The notes: generated by a model not told the origin, from the letters alone. Positions 18,024 to 27,144 are shown, numbered from the stretch's first letter. The stretch: 40,412 bases of DNA from Deltaproteobacteria bacterium (GCA_027004715.1 JALTHG010000005.1:1-40412); one strand, 5' to 3'. A program made the numbers and translations.

Positions 18024-18707
18024 CTATTGAATAGTTACGTTACATTCTGCCAGGTCTTTGGCTAAGGGACATTCCCTACACCTTGGTCTGGTCTTTTTGC
18101 AGTAATTTTTCCCAAGGGCGACCCACAGGGCATGATACTGATTATAGAGTCCCACATCCTCTGGGAGGTGATCCATAAATAGAGATCGGACCTCATCATA
18201 GCTGGCATCTCTGTCTATAATGTCGTGCCTCGTGAGGGCCCTTACCGTATATACGTCCACTACAAAACTGGGGAGCCTTCCTGCATAGAGCAAGATACTG
18301 TCTGCGGTCTCAGGCCCTATGCCCTTTATGCCGAGGAGCAATGGCCTCAATACCTCAAGGCCTTCTGCGAACATGGCATCCAGGTCCCCGCCAAATCTCT
18401 CTACCAGAAAGGCCACAAAATTTTGGAGCCTGCCTGCCTTTATGTTGTAGTAGCCTGCCGGTTGGACAATCTCAGCAAGCGATTCCCTTGGCAGTCTATA
18501 GATGGCCTCTGGGCTCAAGAGGTCTCTGTCTCTGAGATTTGTAATGGCCTTCTCTACGTTTCCCCAGTTGGTATTTTGAGTCAGGATTGCCCCAACACAG
18601 ACCTCAAATGGCGACTCGCCTGGCCACCAATTCTGCGGTCCAAATGCCGCAAGGAGGTCTCTGTATATGGACATCAATTGGTCACCAATACGGCCATATT
18701 CAGACAT
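18024..18707 (-). CDS. endonuclease III / MagIII-like HhH-GPD DNA glycosylase with Fe-S cluster cysteines
   Basis: ILTQNTNWGNVEKAI, LLGIKGIGPETADSILLYA, FVVDVYTVR, C-x6-C-x2-C...C at the C-terminus. Confidence 0.88.
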   Translation of the reverse strand: MSEYGRIGDQLMSIYRDLLAAFGPQNWWPGESPFEVCVGAILTQNTNWGNVEKAITNLRDRDLLSPEAIYRLPRESLAEIVQPAGYYNIKAGRLQNFVAFLVERFGGDLDAMFAEGLEVLRPLLLGIKGIGPETADSILLYAGRLPSFVVDVYTVRALTRHDIIDRDASYDEVRSLFMDHLPEDVGLYNQYHALWVALGKNYCKKTRPRCRECPLAKDLAECNVTIQ

Positions 18708-18816
18708 AAGTTATCCTCTTCAATCCTCTCTTATTTAAGAATAGAGCAGACCCTCCAATGGAGCTCAGTAAAAAGTATGGACTACTGAGATCATAGGATG
18801 CTATCTTATACGCAAT

Positions 18817-20661
18817 ATGCCCTATGATCAGATCTTCTGTCTAATAGTAGCACTAGTCCTGGTAATTGCTGCACCCTCTGGCCAGGGACCAGCCCTATCT
18901 CTTGGGATGCTGGCCTTGCTGTGGCTATTAAAGGCCCTTGCATGGGTCATTATATCGCTCTGGCTCTTGAGTCGGACATATATCAGGTCGAACATAGCCC
19001 TCCAGAGACTGCAGTGGCTCTCTCTCGTCCCTCTGATAGCCGATCTCTACCTGCTGGATATAAAGACCTATCTGCTATCGATACCAGGGACATCTATGCT
19101 CCCATCCCTGATCGAGATTATAGGGATCGGTCTGTACCTTCTATATCTCATCCTCCTCTGGTCTTCATACTGGTGGCTACTCTACAAGAGAGGCCTCTCA
19201 ATATCTCCCTTGAGTGAAGAGCTGAGGTCTAGAATAGGCCTGATACTCCCGGCTCTGCTCATGTATCTGGTCCTGAGTGTATCTTGGGACCTGTTAGATA
19301 TTCTCCCCCTACCAAAAATACAGAATCTGCTGAAGGCCCCATGGATACAGCCCATAATCTTTATAGTCTCTATGATATTAATGCTCTATTACATCCCGTC
19401 AATAATATGCATATTCTGGAGGTGTAGACCCATTGCCCAGGGACCACTAAGGAGACTGATAGAGGGCTTCCTCAAAAAAAATGGTATATATTGCAGAGAT
19501 ATCCTCTTTTGGCCCCTGGACAGAGGCAGGAGCTGTACGGCTGCAGTCCTGGGCCTGATTCCCAGGTCACGCTATATACTCCTGACCCCCTGTATCTCAG
19601 ACCATATGCTCCCAGAAGAGATTGAGGCCATACTCTCACACGAGATAGCCCATATCCGTTACAGGCACCTGCTGTGGTATATATTCTTTTTGGGTGTATA
19701 TCTCCTTATCCTGTACCGGTCCTTTGATCCATTAGAGACATGGCTGTTATCTCATTACCTCTTTCTTGAGGTATTAACTCGACTCCAAGATAGCCATAGG
19801 TCCATAATTCCTCTCCTTACAGTATTTCCCCAACTGATATTATTTATTCTGTATTTCAGGTTTATTATGGGCTATTTTATACGAAATTTTGAGCGTCAGG
19901 CAGACCTTTTTGCCTTTAGGACACAGGGTCATCCATGGAATCTTATCAATGCACTGGAAAAGATTGCTATCCTGGCAGGGGGCATTCGTAATCGGCCTTG
20001 TTGGCACCACTTTAGTATTGCACAGAGGGTCAATTTTCTCGAAAGGGTTGCCAGACAGCCAGATCTGAGAGAAGAACATAATAGGAGACTGTCTTGGAAC
20101 AAAAGATTGTTTATATGTATTTCAGGCCTGATCATAATCGTGCCCAGTCTTTTGCCAGTGCAGTCCTGGAGGGACCTGGCCAGGAGAAATTTTACCCAGG
20201 TCTATATCGAGCAGCTTATTGGCCATGGAGAGCGACGACCAGATTGCTATATCGCCTTGGGACAGATCCTTGCTCAGAAGCAAGAATATGACAGGGCCTT
20301 AAAGGTCTATAGACAGGGCCTGGACCTTGCGCCTGACAATGCAGAGCTCTTGAATGATATAGCATGGCTATATGCCACTGCAGATAGGCCTGAATTTCGG
20401 AGGCCTAAAGAGGCCCTGAAGTATGCCTCAATGGCCGTCAGAAGGAAACCTGCCGGCTATATACTGGATACCTTTGCTGAGAGTCTGTTTATCAATGGAT
20501 ATATAAATAGGGCCATAACTGCTGAAAAGAGGGCCCTAAAGAGAGATCCTTCCAGGAGAGCATACTACCAGAGCCAGATAAAACGGTTTAAGATGGGTAA
20601 AAATCTTGATTCAGACACTAGAGAGGAGTCAAATCATGGAGATAATTTCAGTAAAGAGTAA
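18817..20661 (+). CDS. multi-TM M48-family metalloprotease with C-terminal TPR repeats
   Basis: HEIAHIRYRH (HExxH) within a polytopic N-terminal domain; C-terminal ALGQILAQKQEYDRALKVYRQGLDLAPDNAELLNDIAWLYA TPRs. Confidence 0.85.
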   Translation: MPYDQIFCLIVALVLVIAAPSGQGPALSLGMLALLWLLKALAWVIISLWLLSRTYIRSNIALQRLQWLSLVPLIADLYLLDIKTYLLSIPGTSMLPSLIEIIGIGLYLLYLILLWSSYWWLLYKRGLSISPLSEELRSRIGLILPALLMYLVLSVSWDLLDILPLPKIQNLLKAPWIQPIIFIVSMILMLYYIPSIICIFWRCRPIAQGPLRRLIEGFLKKNGIYCRDILFWPLDRGRSCTAAVLGLIPRSRYILLTPCISDHMLPEEIEAILSHEIAHIRYRHLLWYIFFLGVYLLILYRSFDPLETWLLSHYLFLEVLTRLQDSHRSIIPLLTVFPQLILFILYFRFIMGYFIRNFERQADLFAFRTQGHPWNLINALEKIAILAGGIRNRPCWHHFSIAQRVNFLERVARQPDLREEHNRRLSWNKRLFICISGLIIIVPSLLPVQSWRDLARRNFTQVYIEQLIGHGERRPDCYIALGQILAQKQEYDRALKVYRQGLDLAPDNAELLNDIAWLYATADRPEFRRPKEALKYASMAVRRKPAGYILDTFAESLFINGYINRAITAEKRALKRDPSRRAYYQSQIKRFKMGKNLDSDTREESNHGDNFSKE

Positions 20662-21055
20662 TGCAAGGACAGAATTGATAGATATCACCGGGCAGATACA
20701 ACAGGCAGTATCTAGAGCAGGGCTGGAGGATGGCCTTGTCTTTATCTATGTGCCTCACACCACTGGAGGTGTCATCATCAATGAGGGTGCAGATCCAGCC
20801 GTCAGGCGAGACATAATATCTGTCTTAAATATGGTGATACCCTGGGAATTTGACTATCACCATCAGGAAGGCAACTCTCCTGCCCATATCAAGTCATCGC
20901 TGGTAGGTCCAGGCGTACACGTAATTGTAGAGAAGGGTAGGTTGTGTCTTGGTACATGGCAGAAGATATTCTTCTGTGAGTTCGATGGGCCAAGAAACAG
21001 AAAGGTGTGGATAAAGCCCTTATCAGACCTGGGCAGATCACATGACACTAAATAG
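20636..21055 (+). CDS. YjbQ/UPF0047 family (secondary thiamine-phosphate synthase) protein
   Basis: FIYVPHTTGGVIINEGADPAVRRDI and HIKSSLVGPGVHVIVEKGRLCLGTWQKIFFCEFDGPRNRKVWI; start taken at ATG 20636 (MEIISVKS). Confidence 0.9.
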   Translation: MEIISVKSNARTELIDITGQIQQAVSRAGLEDGLVFIYVPHTTGGVIINEGADPAVRRDIISVLNMVIPWEFDYHHQEGNSPAHIKSSLVGPGVHVIVEKGRLCLGTWQKIFFCEFDGPRNRKVWIKPLSDLGRSHDTK

Positions 21056-21110
21056 TCTGATCAAAGGGCCCTGGCCTGCTGAGGATACAGCTGTCTCTCA
21101 GACATCGAGA

Positions 21111-21240
21111 GTAAGTGTTTACATCTCCTCGGTCAGCTGGCCTTTCAGGAGCGGCTTGATGCACAAAATCAGGGTCTGCCTGTTAATCCGCACTGAGACC
21201 CTCCAAGATGCCACCAGTGGCCGGCGACGTAAACGGTTAC
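21111..21240 (+). repeat. full-length 130-bp MITE-like element with imperfect terminal inverted repeats
   Basis: Left end GTAAGTGTTTACATCTCC, right end reverse complement GTAACCGTTTACGTCGCC; internal segments realign to 6195-6280, 17426-17467 and 35206-35286. Confidence 0.75.
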
Positions 21241-22121
21241 CATTTAAGGCCCTCGTGGTCTTTTTCTTGTTATGTCTATTCGTGTCTCGTGTCTCTCTTG
21301 CCTCAAGGGCTGCAGGTACCTCTATCTGGGACCCTCTTATACAACGTCTGGTAAAAGATGGGGAAAATGGGACGTCAATTCGCCGCATCTTTGCCAGACC
21401 AGAGGTAAAATTTGACCCCAGGGTCATGCCCCGTAAGCTCTCACACAGGGAAAATAGACTCGATTACAGAAAGTTTTTGAGGCCCGAGCGTATTGCAAGG
21501 GCCCGGTCTTTTTTACACAGGAATATGGAGCTCTTGACCCAGATAGAGGACATATATGGGGTCCCAAAGGAGCTAGAGGTGGCAATCCTCCTTATAGAGA
21601 CCGATCTTGGCCATTATCTGGGCTCTGACCTTAGCTTTAATGTATTGGCGAGCATGGCCCTGGCATGCGATTTAGATCGAGTGAGGCCCTGGCTTTCTCC
21701 TGAGGTAATCTCATCTATGGGGACAAGAGACCTGAGAGAGAGACTCAGAAGGAATTCGCAGTGGTCCTATAGAGAGCTTAAGGCACTCATTACTTATTGT
21801 ACACAGAACCGAATTGATCCACTGACGATCAGGGGCTCTATCTTTGGCGCCATAGGGATGTGCCAGTTTATGCCCTCGAGTGCACTCTGTTTTGGAGTTG
21901 ATCAGGACCATAACGGCCGGATAGACCTGTTTTCAAAAGGAGATGCCCTTGCCAGTATGGCAAAATACATCAAATACCACGGTTGGAGACCAGGTCTCAG
22001 CCGCAGAGAACAGGAGGCAGTGATCCTCAAATATAACCACAGTCTCCCCTATGCAGAGACTGTCTTAGAGGTGGCAGACAGGCTCTCTGATCCCCGGAAC
22101 AAAGGGGATGGGTCCAGGTAA
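21159..22121 (+). CDS. MltB-like lytic murein transglycosylase (SLT_2)
   Basis: EVAILLIETDLGHYLGSDLSFNVLASMALACD, GSIFGAIGMCQFMPSSALCFGVDQDHNGRIDLF, MAKYIKYHGWRPG. Track start 21042 lies inside yjbQ; ATG 21159 gives a shorter n-region before the hydrophobic signal segment. Confidence 0.85.
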   Translation: MHKIRVCLLIRTETLQDATSGRRRKRLPFKALVVFFLLCLFVSRVSLASRAAGTSIWDPLIQRLVKDGENGTSIRRIFARPEVKFDPRVMPRKLSHRENRLDYRKFLRPERIARARSFLHRNMELLTQIEDIYGVPKELEVAILLIETDLGHYLGSDLSFNVLASMALACDLDRVRPWLSPEVISSMGTRDLRERLRRNSQWSYRELKALITYCTQNRIDPLTIRGSIFGAIGMCQFMPSSALCFGVDQDHNGRIDLFSKGDALASMAKYIKYHGWRPGLSRREQEAVILKYNHSLPYAETVLEVADRLSDPRNKGDGSR

Positions 22122-23385
22122 AAGACCCCTCCATCAGTTCCTCTCTTACTGCCCCTATAAGGTAGAGCGACCCAGCCACGCAGAGCAGATCTGTCTTGTT
22201 ACAGCTCCCTACAGCCCTGTAGAGGGCCTTCTGCCAGTCCTGCTCCATGACCACCTCATCTGGGACATAGCTCTCTCTCCATCTATCTAATGTGACAGGT
22301 GCCCTTGGGCCAGGCGGCTCTGTGATAATGACCTCTCTGAAAAGGGGGGCTACCTGCCTGAGCATGCCTACAAAATCCTTGTCTCCGCCCTCATCTGTAC
22401 AGCCCCACAAGAGGCTATGAAGCTCTCCTGATTCCAGGAGGAGTCCCTTTAGAGATCTGACACCATCTATGTTGTGGGCCCCATCGAGTAATACCCTACA
22501 GCTCCCATAGAACATCTCTCCTCGGCCTGGCCAGTAGACATCCCTGCATCCCTTCCTGATGGCAGTCTCTGTGATCTCAAATTGTCCAGTCAGGCCCTCA
22601 CAGGCCCCTATGGCAAGGCCGGCATTGGCAACCTGGTGGCTTCCCTTCAGCCCCAGTTCTATCCCATTGATTTTAAAGAGCTTACCCTGATAGTCAAGCC
22701 CCTCTTTCCCTCTCCTTATCTGGATATCGCGGCCAAGTTCCCATAGGGGGGCATTTAGCCTGAGGCACTTTCCCAGGATTACCTCTTTAGCAGGCCCATT
22801 CCCTACACCAGTAACCACTGGTATCTCTCTCTTTATGATTCCTGCCTTCTCTCTGGCTATTTTAGAGATAGTGTTGCCCAGATGGCTTTGGTGTTCTAAA
22901 GAGACATTGGTGATGACAGAGACAAGGGGGACAATTACATTAGTGGCATCCAGCCTACCGCCAAGACCTGTCTCAATGACCGCCAGATCCACCCCTTTTT
23001 CTGCAAACCAGTCCATTGCAATTGCAGTGGAATACTCAAAATAGCTAAGTTCATATCCTCTCTCTACGAAGTGCCTTATCTTCTGGATCTCTCTGGTCAA
23101 TTCTCCTTCAGAGATCATGGTATCTCCTATCCTGAATCGTTCCCTGAGAGATGAGAGGTGAGGTGAGGTATAGAGACCTACTCTATATCCAGCGGCCTGA
23201 AGGATACTTGCTATCATGGCACATGTAGATCCCTTTCCATTGGTCCCGGCCACATGGACAGATGGATAGGTCTCTTCAGGACTACCAAGGGCCTCTAATA
23301 TGCTGACTATTCGCTCAAGGCCCAGGTGAAGGCCATAGAATTGGAATCTGTTTATATAGTTTAAGGCAGATCTATATCCATGCAT
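22027..23385 (-). CDS. folC: bifunctional folylpolyglutamate synthase/dihydrofolate synthase
   Basis: VHVAGTNGKGSTCAMIASIL, SPHLSSLRERF, ETGLGGRLDATNVI, DGAHNIDGVRSL motifs. Confidence 0.93.
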   Translation of the reverse strand: MHGYRSALNYINRFQFYGLHLGLERIVSILEALGSPEETYPSVHVAGTNGKGSTCAMIASILQAAGYRVGLYTSPHLSSLRERFRIGDTMISEGELTREIQKIRHFVERGYELSYFEYSTAIAMDWFAEKGVDLAVIETGLGGRLDATNVIVPLVSVITNVSLEHQSHLGNTISKIAREKAGIIKREIPVVTGVGNGPAKEVILGKCLRLNAPLWELGRDIQIRRGKEGLDYQGKLFKINGIELGLKGSHQVANAGLAIGACEGLTGQFEITETAIRKGCRDVYWPGRGEMFYGSCRVLLDGAHNIDGVRSLKGLLLESGELHSLLWGCTDEGGDKDFVGMLRQVAPLFREVIITEPPGPRAPVTLDRWRESYVPDEVVMEQDWQKALYRAVGSCNKTDLLCVAGSLYLIGAVREELMEGSFTWTHPLCSGDQRACLPPLRQSLHRGDCGYI

Positions 23386-23512
23386 AGATAGGTATTTTGC
23401 TAAGTCCCCAATACCCCATTATGAATATCAGGATGTAATTAATCCGTGGTATGATATCAGATTACATGATATAATCTCAACGTAACCGTTCGAGAGCCCA
23501 AGGCCAAAATCT

Positions 23513-24907
23513 ATGGGTCGTCTATATATCCATATTGCCATATTGACTGTATGTCTGGTCTCTGTATATCAGCCAGGTCTTGCAGGTCTCTCTCTGGGTA
23601 AATCCGGGTGTAGGCGGTGTCATAATGTAGAGATAGACCAGGCACATGACATTGGCTGCAATACATGCCACCATGGAAGGCCTGATGGATATACCATGGC
23701 CCAGGCCCACCAGGGCCTGATCTCTATGCCCTCTCATCCAGCATATATGGCCCGCATCTGTGGAAGGTGCCATGCCAGAGAGGTAGCTGCTGCCCGTACT
23801 TCTATACATTTTACCCTATCAGGTGAGATAGGTACAGTATGGTCTGCCTTTTTCCCTGACGAGCAGGTGCCAGGTCTGTCAGGACTGCCTGTAGAAAAAC
23901 CGATCCGCACAAAAGAGGGTCTTGTCTCAGACCTCCTGAGGAGACGCTGCCTTCGCTGTCATGTCTACTACCGTGGTGATGCATATATGGGCACCCAGAG
24001 GGGGACAGGGTGTGCTGCCTGTCATATGGATATCCAGTCCATACCATGGGACCACAGATTCCACAGGGAGGTCCCTGATTCCCGATGCCTCTCTTGCCAC
24101 TATGGAAACTTTGTCGGCTGGGACTACTATGGCCGATTTGAGACAGATTATCCATATGACTACCGTGCACCACTCGTCAAGGGCAGGCATATGGCAAGGC
24201 CCTATGGTCTAGAATGGCACGAGATGACTCCTGATATACACAAAAAGGCAGGTATGCACTGTACAGACTGTCACCCTTCAGGGCCATGCCAGGGCAAGAG
24301 GCGGCGTGTAAAGTGCATAGACTGTCACCTGAGTGGCAATAGAGGGCCACTGATGGACCAGAGACGCATAGGACACAGACCAGGAGACATACGAGTTGTT
24401 GCCTGTGTTGCCTGTCATGCAGTCTGGTCCTTTCAGGACCAGGGGAGGTCTCTGATCAGAGAAGACCTGGCAGACTATGACGACTGGTCCTATCTATCAG
24501 TCCAGGGAGACAGTGAAGTCGAGAGGATCATAAAGGACTCTATAGACCTGCCATATAGTGAGTGGCCTTTACCCAGGATGCTTGACAAAATCAGTGGCCG
24601 ATATAGAAATGGCATGTGGTTCGAGGGCTTTACCAAGAGGTCCTGGGGCGTAAGGCTCGGAGAGGATAGGCATGGGTGTCTGTCTGTTATGCGTCCCATC
24701 CTGGACCTGTCTCTGAGTTATATAGATTCTGACGATGTGGTGCGTTTTGACAGTCTTCGGCCTGATAGTATAAATGGTCTCTGGCTTCCCTATTCTCCAC
24801 ATACTATAGGCCCTGCCGATGTCTTTAGAACTATCTATGTCAGGTCCTGGTTAGAGAAGAGGGACAAAGAGGTCATCCCAAGGCCAAAAGCTGAAGACAA
24901 AAGATGA
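23513..24907 (+). CDS. periplasmic multiheme c-type cytochrome (nine CXXCH)
   Basis: Signal peptide and nine CXXCH motifs (CRRCH, CNTCH, CGRCH, CLRCH, CAACH, CLSCH, CTDCH, CIDCH, CVACH) followed by a heme-free C-terminal region. Confidence 0.9.
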   Translation: MGRLYIHIAILTVCLVSVYQPGLAGLSLGKSGCRRCHNVEIDQAHDIGCNTCHHGRPDGYTMAQAHQGLISMPSHPAYMARICGRCHAREVAAARTSIHFTLSGEIGTVWSAFFPDEQVPGLSGLPVEKPIRTKEGLVSDLLRRRCLRCHVYYRGDAYMGTQRGTGCAACHMDIQSIPWDHRFHREVPDSRCLSCHYGNFVGWDYYGRFETDYPYDYRAPLVKGRHMARPYGLEWHEMTPDIHKKAGMHCTDCHPSGPCQGKRRRVKCIDCHLSGNRGPLMDQRRIGHRPGDIRVVACVACHAVWSFQDQGRSLIREDLADYDDWSYLSVQGDSEVERIIKDSIDLPYSEWPLPRMLDKISGRYRNGMWFEGFTKRSWGVRLGEDRHGCLSVMRPILDLSLSYIDSDDVVRFDSLRPDSINGLWLPYSPHTIGPADVFRTIYVRSWLEKRDKEVIPRPKAEDKR

Positions 24908-24968
24908 CAGATATGCTCTTGCGTGTGTCTGAGCTTACATTAAATTTAGAGAGGATATAGATCTCATT

Positions 24969-26036
24969 ATGGATATTGAAACTGAACTCCTGGATGAATC
25001 AGAACTCAAAGGGCTTCTCTCTCCATCTGACCTGAGATTTGGTAGATGCTTTTCAGACCATATGTTTCTGATGGACTATAGTGAAGGGCATGGCTGGCAC
25101 CATCCCAGGATAGTACCCTATGGGAACTTTTCTCTTGATCCTGCTGCGGCATCTCTGCATTATGGTCAGGCCATATTTGAGGGACTCAAGGCCTATTGGG
25201 GAAAGGACGGCAAGATCAGGCTATTCAGGGCACGAGACAATATGGAGCGATTCAATCACTCTGCCTGGCGCATGTGCATGCCCCAGATAGACAAAGAGGA
25301 AGTCCTTGAGGGCATAAAGACACTTATTCGCATAGATAGACGATGGGTACCCAAGGCCAGGGGCACTTCTCTCTATATAAGGCCATTCATGTTTGCCACC
25401 GAGGCCTTTCTCGGAGTACGGCCTGCCAGGGAGTACATGCTCTCAGTGATCCTGAGCCCAGTGGGGGCATACTATGCAGAGGGCTTTAACCCAGTAAAGA
25501 TCTTTGTGACAGACAGATATATAAGATCAGCCCCTGGAGGAGTAGGAGAGGCAAAGACAGCAGGAAATTATGCTGCAAGTCTCATGGCCTCTAAAGAGGC
25601 AAAAGAACTTGGCTTTACACAGGTACTCTGGCTTGATGCCGCAGAGCGTCGTTATATAGAGGAAGTGGGTACCATGAATATATTTTTTCTCTTGGAAGAT
25701 ACGCTGGTCACTCCGGCCCTGACTGGGAGTATATTGCCAGGGATCACTAGAGACTCTGTGCTACAACTTGCCCGAGACTGGGGACTCAAGGCAGAAGAAC
25801 GACGGATCAGTATCAATGAGGTCTTAGAAAAGGCAGAGAGGCATGCACTCAAGGAGTGTTTTGGCACTGGCACTGCGGCCGTCATTTCACCAGTAGGGCT
25901 CCTGTATTACAGAGACAGAGGTTATGCAATAAATAGTGGCAGGACCGGGAATCTGGCACAGAGACTCTTTGATGAGATCACAGGCATACAATACGGAGAG
26001 AGAGAAGATATCCATGGCTGGACAGAGGTCATTTAG
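24969..26036 (+). CDS. ilvE: branched-chain amino acid aminotransferase
   Basis: LHYGQAIFEGLKAYWGKDGKIRLFR, GVGEAKTAGNYAASL, EVGTMNIFFL class IV aminotransferase motifs. Confidence 0.95.
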   Translation: MDIETELLDESELKGLLSPSDLRFGRCFSDHMFLMDYSEGHGWHHPRIVPYGNFSLDPAAASLHYGQAIFEGLKAYWGKDGKIRLFRARDNMERFNHSAWRMCMPQIDKEEVLEGIKTLIRIDRRWVPKARGTSLYIRPFMFATEAFLGVRPAREYMLSVILSPVGAYYAEGFNPVKIFVTDRYIRSAPGGVGEAKTAGNYAASLMASKEAKELGFTQVLWLDAAERRYIEEVGTMNIFFLLEDTLVTPALTGSILPGITRDSVLQLARDWGLKAEERRISINEVLEKAERHALKECFGTGTAAVISPVGLLYYRDRGYAINSGRTGNLAQRLFDEITGIQYGEREDIHGWTEVI

Positions 26037-27144
26037 CCTCTGCTGCTGCCCTTGCAGCCTCTCTATATCCCTGTACCAGTTCATCCATGAGCTCCTGGAC
26101 AGAGACTATCTTGTCTACCCGCCACACATTTGCGCCGCAGAAGACAAAGCCTGAATCCAGATTCCCCTTTTGGGCATTTATAAGGGCCATGCTGATGCAA
26201 TAAGGTGTGTCTGGATAGCGACAGGACTTGAGACACTTATATATGCATCTATGTGGTCTCTTCTCTCCTGCATTGGCCTTGTCTATAAAACTACTTCTGA
26301 GGGCCCTGCCAGGCATGTGTACTGGGCTGTTGATTATACATATGTCCTCTTTCCTGGCCCGGAGATAGGCCTGCTTAAACTCTTCTGAGGCATCACACTC
26401 ATATGTAGCCACAAACCGCGTCCCCATCTGCACTCCAGCAGCCCCCATCTGGATAAATTTATAGATATCTGCACCTGTATAGATTCCCCCTGCAGCGATT
26501 ACCGGTATAGGCCTTCCACATGTCTGTTCAAATGGTCTTACTGCCTCAATGACCTGGGGCACGAGATTTTCTATGGCATTTTCTGGCAGGTCTAGGGTAT
26601 TTGCCTTAAAGCCAAGGTGTCCTCCTGCCTTAGGTCCTTCCACTACAACCGCATCTGGAAGACGTGAGAAGTGCTCAGACCATCTGCGGCATATAATCTT
26701 GGCCGCCCGACCTGAAGAGACAATAGGGACGAGTTTTGCCTTACAGCCCTCTGGAACGAGGCCAGGCAGCTTAAGTGGCAGGCCTGCCCCGCTGATAATG
26801 AGGTCTGCCCCTGCCCCTCCTGCAATATAGACAATCTTTTCATAGTCAGTAAGGGCAACCATGATGTTTACCCCAACAACACCATTGGGAGCTGCCCTTT
26901 TGGCCTGCTGGATCTGCTTCTTTAGGGCACGAAATGTGGATCCACGTGGGTCTTTGTGAAAGTCTTTTTCTGCTATACCGATAAGCACTGAGGCAATGAC
27001 CCCTATGCCCCCAGCCCTGGCTACTGCAGAGGCCAGTCCTGCCATAGATATGCCGACACCCATACCCCCCTGGATAATGGGGATAGGTACAGTAAGATCT
27101 CCTATAGTCAATGGTGGAGGATCAAAAGATGTCTCTTCAGCCAT
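26029..27144 (-). CDS. nitronate monooxygenase / 2-nitropropane dioxygenase family
   Basis: PIIQGGMGVGISMAGLASAVARAGGIGVIA, GPKAGGHLGF, VIAAGGIYTGADIYKFIQMGAAGVQMGTRFVAT; start taken at MAEETS (27144). Confidence 0.9.
   Translation of the reverse strand: MAEETSFDPPPLTIGDLTVPIPIIQGGMGVGISMAGLASAVARAGGIGVIASVLIGIAEKDFHKDPRGSTFRALKKQIQQAKRAAPNGVVGVNIMVALTDYEKIVYIAGGAGADLIISGAGLPLKLPGLVPEGCKAKLVPIVSSGRAAKIICRRWSEHFSRLPDAVVVEGPKAGGHLGFKANTLDLPENAIENLVPQVIEAVRPFEQTCGRPIPVIAAGGIYTGADIYKFIQMGAAGVQMGTRFVATYECDASEEFKQAYLRARKEDICIINSPVHMPGRALRSSFIDKANAGEKRPHRCIYKCLKSCRYPDTPYCISMALINAQKGNLDSGFVFCGANVWRVDKIVSVQELMDELVQGYREAARAAAEAK

Noticed and set aside
23432-23495. Possible degenerate repeat copy before the cytochrome gene (attaatccgtggta...cgtaaccgttcg)
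   Set aside because: Only two short matching segments (TTAATCCGT and GTAACCGTTC); too weak to list as a copy without an alignment score.
26029-26036. Convergent overlap of ilvE and the nitronate monooxygenase gene
   Set aside because: Only 8 bp and common in compact genomes; not notable.
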